Below are positions 7,142 through 10,971 of a DNA stretch of 10,971 bases, piece by piece. The notes beneath the pieces are model-generated. The model worked only from the letters and a program-made list of their open reading frames with translations, was not told the origin of the DNA and ran no database searches. The stretch covers positions 1-10,971 of the forward strand of contig JALRKC010000019.1 in NCBI GenBank assembly GCA_023254955.1. The letters run 5' to 3'. This DNA comes from Candidatus Nanopelagicales bacterium. Lineage in GTDB: Bacteria; Actinomycetota; Actinomycetes; S36-B12; UBA5976. The position numbers were made by a program, and so were the translations under genes. Positions within the stretch are counted from its first letter, which is position 1. The number at the start of each line of letters is the position of its first letter.

Positions 7142-7618
7142 GTGTTGGAATCTAGATTGACATTCTCTATTTTGAGCGTCGGCTTGACGCTTATTTACGC
7201 ATTTGGCTCGGGGCTTTGGGTAAATACCGGTAGTGCTTTTTATAGATCATTAAATAGACCAAGTTGGCAACCACCAGAATTTGTATTTGGCTTAATTTGG
7301 CCTTATAACTTCTTAATCTTGATAATCATCAGCATAAGTGTTATCTCATTAGGTTCATCATTTCAAAAAAATACCTGGCTAGCTCTTTATGCACTTTCAG
7401 TAATTGCAGCACTAGCTTGGGCAAGAACTTTTTACGTAAGTGAGAATCTATATTTCGCTGCGTTTTTCTTGCTTATTACCGCGCTAGCTACTTTACCCAT
7501 GACATATTTATCTTGGAGCTTAAATACTTGGGCGGGAATTGCAATATTGCCTTATCAAGTTTGGCTTTTAACTGCAACTAGTTTATCTTTTGGCTATGCA
7601 ATTTTGAATTCCAATTAG
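7142..7618 (+). CDS. TspO/MBR-family membrane protein (tryptophan-rich sensory protein)
   Basis: This 158-residue protein has five hydrophobic segments (about 7-27, 46-70, 77-98, 102-122, 130-153) and eight tryptophans. The family signature is visible as FYRSLNRPSWQPPEFVFG (33-50; compare Y-xLxKPxWxPPxxVFG), and the last helix carries the ILPYQVWLLTATSLSF...AILN pattern (135-155). TspO proteins bind porphyrins and other ligands and are tied to oxygen, light and oxidative-stress responses. The loop after the signature (LIWPYNFLILII) departs from the usual VWTxLYxxMG, so ligand preference may differ. GTG at 7142 sits six bases after TAGACT and is taken as a leaderless start; TTG at 7145 or 7157 are alternatives. 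It is divergent from heliorhodopsin, suggesting a shared light or redox role. Confidence 0.88.
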   Translation: MLESRLTFSILSVGLTLIYAFGSGLWVNTGSAFYRSLNRPSWQPPEFVFGLIWPYNFLILIIISISVISLGSSFQKNTWLALYALSVIAALAWARTFYVSENLYFAAFFLLITALATLPMTYLSWSLNTWAGIAILPYQVWLLTATSLSFGYAILNSN

Positions 7619-7662
7619 TAGCCTATTGTACTCCTAAATTACCGAGTTTTAATTAAAACGTC

Positions 7663-7682
7663 TAAAGTCACATGTGACTTTA
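7663..7682. promoter_or_regulatory. Perfect 20-bp palindrome, candidate operator
   Basis: TAAAGTCACATGTGACTTTA reads the same on both strands with no spacer. It lies 45 bases after the tspO stop and about 107 bases before the next start, beside the AT-rich TATAGATATAAAT, so it is placed to control the downstream membrane protein gene. A spacer-free even palindrome looks more like a dimeric repressor site than a hairpin. No matching regulator gene is in the window. A separate 14-bp palindrome, GTTTTAATTAAAAC, lies just upstream (7646-7659). Confidence 0.5.
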
Positions 7683-7742
7683 TAGATATAAATAGCGCTT
7701 TATTTAAGGCCTAATTCGAACTAACCTTTTTTATATAGAGAG

Positions 7743-7765
7743 TATCAGGATCAAAAGTTCTGATA
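7743..7765 (+). other. Small hairpin in the presumed leader of the 7790 gene
   Basis: TATCAG (7743-7748) and CTGATA (7760-7765) form a 6-bp inverted repeat with an 11-base loop, ending 24 bases before the ATG. The stem is short and AT-rich. It may be a weak leader structure or chance. Confidence 0.25.
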
Positions 7766-7789
7766 TTAAATATGGAAAAGGGATAAAAA

Positions 7790-8200
7790 ATGCAATTTCA
7801 AAAGGTTGTTTCGTATATTGCAATAGTTCTGGGTGCAGTATTTATGGTGGCAGGAACTGTGAGTTATGCCATGGTCAGTTCTACTTTGGCTGAGGAGCGA
7901 ATTACAGTCTCCGGCGATGCCACAATGGCAGCTGGCAAATTAGTGAATGGACCTATTTCGGCCTATTCGCAAGCCGCGGTAATTCAAAAGCATGCGTTAG
8001 ATAGCACAAATGGCTTAACATACGCTGAATTGGATCGTGAAGATCCGCTAAGAGCGGTGGCTATGAACGGTTCATTTTTAAGGGCATCGCTGTTTACTTC
8101 GGTAGTGTCCTTTGGATTGTCCGCCTTTGTGGTCGGTGTTGGATTGCTTTTCGTCCTTTTGGGCTCAAGCATGCTGGGGATGACAAAGAAACTTTCCTGA
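7790..8200 (+). CDS. Two-segment actinobacterial membrane protein (family often labelled 'LigA')
   Basis: This 136-residue protein has hydrophobic segments at about 7-29 and 101-124. Between them is a roughly 70-residue outer region with SSTLAEERITVSGDATMAAG and a conserved-looking HALDSTNGLTYAELDREDP, then AMNGSFLRASLFTSVVSFG. From memory this layout and wording match a widespread actinobacterial family that databases often call 'aromatic ring-opening dioxygenase LigA'. Nothing here supports that label: there are no dioxygenase metal ligands and the protein is too small and mostly membrane-associated. The function is unknown. ATG 7790 has AAGGGA (7778-7783) six bases upstream. The gene stands alone, with a palindrome upstream and a strong terminator 10 bases after its stop. 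Confidence 0.8.
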   Translation: MQFQKVVSYIAIVLGAVFMVAGTVSYAMVSSTLAEERITVSGDATMAAGKLVNGPISAYSQAAVIQKHALDSTNGLTYAELDREDPLRAVAMNGSFLRASLFTSVVSFGLSAFVVGVGLLFVLLGSSMLGMTKKLS

Positions 8201-8210
8201 AACAACCCAG

Positions 8211-8252
8211 AAAAGAAAAGTGGAGTCTCGAAAGAGGCTCCACTTTTCTTTT
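8211..8252. terminator. Strong Rho-independent terminator, works in both directions
   Basis: A 19-bp stem (8211-8229 with 8234-8252, one G-T wobble) closes a GAAA tetraloop (8230-8233). The outer stem is A-rich on the left arm (AAAAGAAAAG) and T-rich on the right (TTTTCTTTT), so the transcript ends in a U-run on either strand. It closes the gene ending at 8200 and isolates the next transcription unit. Confidence 0.93.
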
Positions 8253-8297
8253 ATCTAGGCTAGGTTCACTGCAAAACTTATTGCAAGGGATCTTTAA

Positions 8298-9194
8298 TTG
8301 AGACAGCAAAACCACACTCAGATGCCTAAAGGCTCGGATTTTTTTCGTATGGTCGTGGGTGTATTTGGAATTGGGACTTCTGGCCCTCTAATTGCTTTGA
8401 GTTCAATGCCTATTCCCGCATTAATTTTTTGGAGAAATTTGGGTGGTGCGATCGCAACTTTGCCTCTGGCATTAAGAAAAAAAGAATGGGCTAAAGAGCA
8501 CAGAAGTGGCTTGGGTTGGTCTTTTGTAGCAGGAATTGCTTTGGGTTTACATTTCTTTGGTTTTTTTATTGCAATGCGATATACCTCGGTAGCGGCTGGA
8601 GTTGCTTTAACTGCCTTGCAACCTATTTTTGCCGCACTTTTTTTGAAATTACTTGGTAGTCACATACCAACAAAAGCTTGGGTAGGTATGACTGTTTCCT
8701 TTTTAGGAGTACTGCTTATCACTGGTGTTGACTTCTCAATTTCAATTCAAGCGTTCTTAGGTGATGTTGCAGCAATAATTGGAGCTGCACTTGCAGCTAT
8801 CTATGTAATGTTTGGCGCTAAAGCTCGAGAAACCGTATCAACTGCTAGCTATACAACAGTTGCTTATTTCGCTAGTGCGTTGGTGGCATTGCCTGTTGTC
8901 TTAATTTTGGATGACGAGATGTTTAATTTTCAGATTTCTGAGTGGTTTATAGTGTTCGGATTAATAGTTGGTGCGCAATTATTGGGTCATTCGATGTTTA
9001 ACAGTGTTTTAAAAAGAGTGTCACCAGCGGTGGTTTCGTTAATTGTATTTTTCGAAGTGCCCGTGGGGGCAATTTTAGCGTTTTGGTGGTTAGGGCAAAC
9101 TCCGCCGTTAGGAGTTATCCCCGGTATTGTATTGATTTTACTAGGGTGCGCGATCGTAGTGCTCCGCACAGAAATCAGTGAGGAACTCAAATAG
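8298..9194 (+). CDS. EamA/DMT-family transporter
   Basis: This 298-residue inner-membrane protein has about ten hydrophobic segments arranged as two EamA halves (about 15-142 and 153-290). Typical landmarks are ALIFWRNLGGAI (41-52), the AMRYTSVAAGVALTALQPIF stretch ending the first half's helix 3-4 region, and in the second half KRVSPAVVSLIVFFEVPVGA followed by LGQTPPLGVIPG. The family exports amino acids, their analogues, or nucleotide-like metabolites; the substrate is unknown. TTG at 8298 is chosen because AAGGGA (8285-8290) lies seven bases before it. The ATG at 8322 has no such site. The stop TAG overlaps the ATA proposed as start of the following transporter gene, so the two are probably co-translated. 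Confidence 0.9.
   Translation: MRQQNHTQMPKGSDFFRMVVGVFGIGTSGPLIALSSMPIPALIFWRNLGGAIATLPLALRKKEWAKEHRSGLGWSFVAGIALGLHFFGFFIAMRYTSVAAGVALTALQPIFAALFLKLLGSHIPTKAWVGMTVSFLGVLLITGVDFSISIQAFLGDVAAIIGAALAAIYVMFGAKARETVSTASYTTVAYFASALVALPVVLILDDEMFNFQISEWFIVFGLIVGAQLLGHSMFNSVLKRVSPAVVSLIVFFEVPVGAILAFWWLGQTPPLGVIPGIVLILLGCAIVVLRTEISEELK
9180..9184 (+). promoter_or_regulatory. Ribosome binding site supporting an ATA start
   Basis: GAGGA (9180-9184) lies six bases before ATA at 9191, inside the end of the EamA gene. No ATG, GTG or TTG in the downstream frame lies within reach of it, so this site is the main argument for the unusual start. Confidence 0.6.
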
Positions 9195-9973
9195 AAACAA
9201 CTGTCCTTGGTCTAATTTCCTTTTTTGCTTCGGCATTAACTTTTTTTACAGGCTTTGGATTAGGAACAATACTTCTTCCAGCATTCGCAATATTTTTACC
9301 TATATCGCTTGCGATTGTTGCTACTGCAGTGGTTCATTTAACAAATAATTTTTTTAAACTTTTTATCACTTATAAAGATATTAACTATCGGATTTTTCTA
9401 CTTTTTGGTATCCCTGCTGGGCTAGCATCTTTATTAGGTGCATATTTTTTAGTTATTTTAGAAGGTTTTGAGCAGACAATTGCTTGGCAAATCAAAGAAT
9501 TTAATTTCGAGACTACTCTCATCAAGCTCATTATCGGTTTGTTAATAATATTTTTTGCACTTTTTGAATTAATTACGAGTTTTAAAAAAATAGCATTTGC
9601 AACAAAATTGATCCCAGTCGGTGGAGCTATCTCTGGTTTTTTTGGCGGGCTATCCGGTCATCAAGGAGCGCTCAGGTCAGCTTTTTTAATCAAATTGGAA
9701 TTGAGCAAAGAGGTTTTCATTGCTACTGGTGTTGCTATTGCAGTATTGGTGGATGTTTTACGAATAGGCGTATACGGTTTTGCGTTATTCAATCTGCAGT
9801 CGATTAGTGATTCAGGCACTAGAGATTTGGTAATCGCTGCGATTATAGGAGGAATTTTAGGCGCAGTTATTGGCAAGCGTTTATTGAAAAGTGTCACTTT
9901 GAGAATTGTTCAGTTTGCGGTTTCTGGATTCCTGCTAATAACTGGGTTAGTCTTGATTTTTGGACTTCTCTAA
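9191..9973 (+). CDS. TauE/SafE-family transporter with apparent ATA start codon
   Basis: Read from ATA 9191 the protein has 260 residues, the usual size for TauE/SafE (sulfite/organosulfonate exporter-like) proteins. The duplicated family motif is present: SALTFFTGFGLGTILLPAF in the first half (14-32) and GGAISGFFGGLSGHQGALRS in the second. About eight hydrophobic segments are visible. The frame opens just after a TGA at 9179-9181. The first canonical start is GTG at 9329, which would delete the first helix and the whole first motif and has no ribosome site. ATA 9191 overlaps the EamA stop (ATAG) in the way ATGA overlaps normally do. Either AUA initiates, or an ATG was changed by mutation or sequencing error. 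Substrate uncertain. Confidence 0.8.
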   Translation: METTVLGLISFFASALTFFTGFGLGTILLPAFAIFLPISLAIVATAVVHLTNNFFKLFITYKDINYRIFLLFGIPAGLASLLGAYFLVILEGFEQTIAWQIKEFNFETTLIKLIIGLLIIFFALFELITSFKKIAFATKLIPVGGAISGFFGGLSGHQGALRSAFLIKLELSKEVFIATGVAIAVLVDVLRIGVYGFALFNLQSISDSGTRDLVIAAIIGGILGAVIGKRLLKSVTLRIVQFAVSGFLLITGLVLIFGLL

Positions 9974-9991
9974 AGATCTTAATATTTACGA

Positions 9992-9997
9992 TATACT
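9992..9997 (+). promoter_or_regulatory. -10 box for a near-leaderless carbonic anhydrase transcript
   Basis: TATACT ends nine bases before the ATG at 10007, and no Shine-Dalgarno sequence is present in that gap. Transcription would start about 0-3 bases before the start codon. No -35 hexamer is evident. Confidence 0.5.
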
Positions 9998-10006
9998 GGT
10001 CAAAAT

Positions 10007-10519
10007 ATGGCTAATTCTATAAATGAGATATTTTCTGACATTATTAATTCTAATAAAGCATATCAAAATAATTTTAGCTTTAATTCTCTCTCAGGGCTTG
10101 CCGTTAAAGAATTGGCGATAGTAACTTGCATTGATTCGAGAATCGATCCGCTAGCTGTTGTAGGTATGAAATCAGGTGACGTGAAGATTTTGAGAAATGC
10201 TGGAGCTCGAGTTACTGAAGATGTTCTTAGAACTTTGGTTTTAGCTAGTTATTTATTAAATGTTAAAAGAATTTTAGTTATGCCCCATACCGATTGTGCT
10301 ATGGCTACTAGCGAAGAAGTTGAAATACATAAGCGTATTTTAGATAAGTATCAAGTAGATACCAGAAGTTTAGAATTTAGAACAGTTACTAACCAAAAAG
10401 AAGCGCTTAAAATGGATATAACAAGAATCAGATCTTTTCCATTTTTGGCAAAAAATGTAGCAGTTGCTGGTGCAATTTATAACGTTACGAACGGCGCCTT
10501 GGAATTAATAGATAGTTAG
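10007..10519 (+). CDS. Beta-class carbonic anhydrase, short actinobacterial (Rv1284-like) type
   Basis: This 170-residue cytoplasmic zinc enzyme interconverts CO2 and bicarbonate. Zinc ligands are C41 (in TCIDSRID), H94 and C97 (in MPHTDC). The Asp43-Arg45 catalytic dyad lies in CIDSR, and the RNAGARVTEDVLRTL stretch (63-77) is the second family signature. Length and wording match, from memory, the short mycobacterial enzyme Rv1284 rather than the 200+ residue plant type. All catalytic residues are intact. It starts 33 bases after the TauE/SafE-type gene but seems to have its own promoter. Bicarbonate supply for anaplerotic carboxylation is a plausible role. The next gene starts six bases after its stop. 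Confidence 0.93.
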   Translation: MANSINEIFSDIINSNKAYQNNFSFNSLSGLAVKELAIVTCIDSRIDPLAVVGMKSGDVKILRNAGARVTEDVLRTLVLASYLLNVKRILVMPHTDCAMATSEEVEIHKRILDKYQVDTRSLEFRTVTNQKEALKMDITRIRSFPFLAKNVAVAGAIYNVTNGALELIDS

Positions 10520-10525
10520 TGTGTA

Positions 10526-10971
10526 ATGAAACAAACAAATAGAGATGTGTATTTTGAAAAAATGGCTCAGGCGGAATTCGATGTAGCTATTGTCGGTGGT
10601 GGCATAAATGGAGCTGTGTCTGCTGCGATTCTCTCAGCGCGTGGTGTAAAAGTTATTTTGGTTGAAAAAAATGACTTTGCAAGTTTTACTAGTCAGGAAT
10701 CTTCAAATATGGTCTGGGGTGGGATTAAATACCTACAAACCTACGAAGTTCCTTTAGTTTGGGCATTGTGTGGATCTCGAAATGAATTAATGCGAACATT
10801 TCCAAATCGAATTAAAGCTACATCTTTTTTTGCCACGGTAGGCCCTACCGCACCTTTCGGTAAGGCGCTCGGCTTTTTTGGTGCGAGTTTATATTGGATT
10901 CTAGGCAGATTTAAGACTAAAGCGCCAGAGGTTTATTCAAAAGAAGGAGCTAAAGAGCACGAACCTTTAAT
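10526..10971 (+). CDS. GlpD-like FAD-dependent oxidoreductase, N-terminal part (runs off right edge)
   Basis: The first 148 codons are visible. After a short lead, FDVAIVGGGINGAVSAAIL (18-36) is a Rossmann FAD-binding motif (GGGINGA, G24-G29), with the strand-ending acidic residue in VILVEKNDFAS. The following TSQESSNMVWGGIKYLQTYE matches the GlpD/DAO block TSS-SSK-IHGGLRYLE of glycerol-3-phosphate dehydrogenases. GlpD enzymes oxidise glycerol-3-phosphate to dihydroxyacetone phosphate at the membrane. The substitution of the usual SSKLIHGG by SSNMVWGG may mean a different substrate, so only the family is called. ATG 10526 is six bases after the carbonic anhydrase stop, suggesting one transcript. 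ATG 10562 is an alternative start. No in-frame stop before the window end. Confidence 0.82.
   Translation, partial: MKQTNRDVYFEKMAQAEFDVAIVGGGINGAVSAAILSARGVKVILVEKNDFASFTSQESSNMVWGGIKYLQTYEVPLVWALCGSRNELMRTFPNRIKATSFFATVGPTAPFGKALGFFGASLYWILGRFKTKAPEVYSKEGAKEHEPL

Noticed and set aside
7646..7659. GTTTTAATTAAAAC as a terminator of the tspO-like gene
   Set aside because: The palindrome has almost no GC pairs and no loop or following U-run, so a stable terminator hairpin is unlikely.
7113..8261. Shared 12-mer TTTATCTAGGCT at 7113-7124 and 8250-8261, both near promoters
   Set aside because: A few repeated 12-mers are expected by chance in 11 kb of AT-rich DNA, and one copy overlaps the terminator T-run.
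7984..8315. Minus-strand frames opposite the 7790 gene and its terminator
   Set aside because: They lie antisense to a real gene and partly read through the terminator hairpin; their products show no recognisable family.
9329..9973. GTG 9329 as the start of the TauE/SafE gene
   Set aside because: It would remove the first helix and first copy of the duplicated motif, and no ribosome site precedes it; the frame is open and family-like from 9182.
1..10971. CRISPR array, tRNA/rRNA, insertion sequence, phage or integrase
   Set aside because: No spaced direct repeats, cloverleaf-like segments, transposase or integrase motifs were seen; gene order and composition look like ordinary chromosomal DNA.

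Overview
The window looks like part of an AT-rich genome of a planktonic freshwater actinobacterium, with the Nanopelagicales (acI) lineage as the best guess. Three things point there. The heliorhodopsin at 6284-7030 is very close, from memory, to the founding actinobacterial heliorhodopsin 48C12. The genome is low-GC and tightly packed, with overlapping genes. Several other genes are of actinobacterial type: a short Rv1284-like beta-carbonic anhydrase, the small membrane protein often labelled 'LigA', and a DUF5671-like protein. No database search was possible, so the taxon is an inference.

Left part (1-2149), all on the minus strand. It holds the start of a LysE/ArgO-type amino-acid exporter running off the left edge, a 263-base stretch with at most one doubtful 30-residue ORF, and a two-gene ABC exporter (ATPase then permease, 8-base overlap). 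The ATPase appears to be expressed from a leaderless promoter.

Middle part (2177-6298), plus strand. A small membrane-anchored protein is coupled by an ATGA overlap to a large membrane protein built from six repeats. A tandem universal stress protein and a dienelactone-hydrolase-type alpha/beta hydrolase follow.

Light/redox part (6284-8200). The heliorhodopsin gene is convergent with the hydrolase and shares its last 15 bases. It is divergent from a TspO/MBR-family gene across a 111-base promoter region. A two-segment membrane protein follows, preceded by a perfect 20-bp palindrome and closed by a 19-bp-stem terminator.

Right part (8298-10971), plus strand. This holds an EamA/DMT exporter, a TauE/SafE-type transporter whose only reasonable start codon is ATA, a beta-carbonic anhydrase with a near-leaderless promoter, and the beginning of a GlpD-like FAD oxidoreductase cut by the window edge.

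No tRNA, rRNA, CRISPR array, insertion sequence or integrase was seen. The most interesting items are the heliorhodopsin/TspO divergent pair, the ATA-start transporter overlapping the preceding stop, and the 20-bp palindrome.
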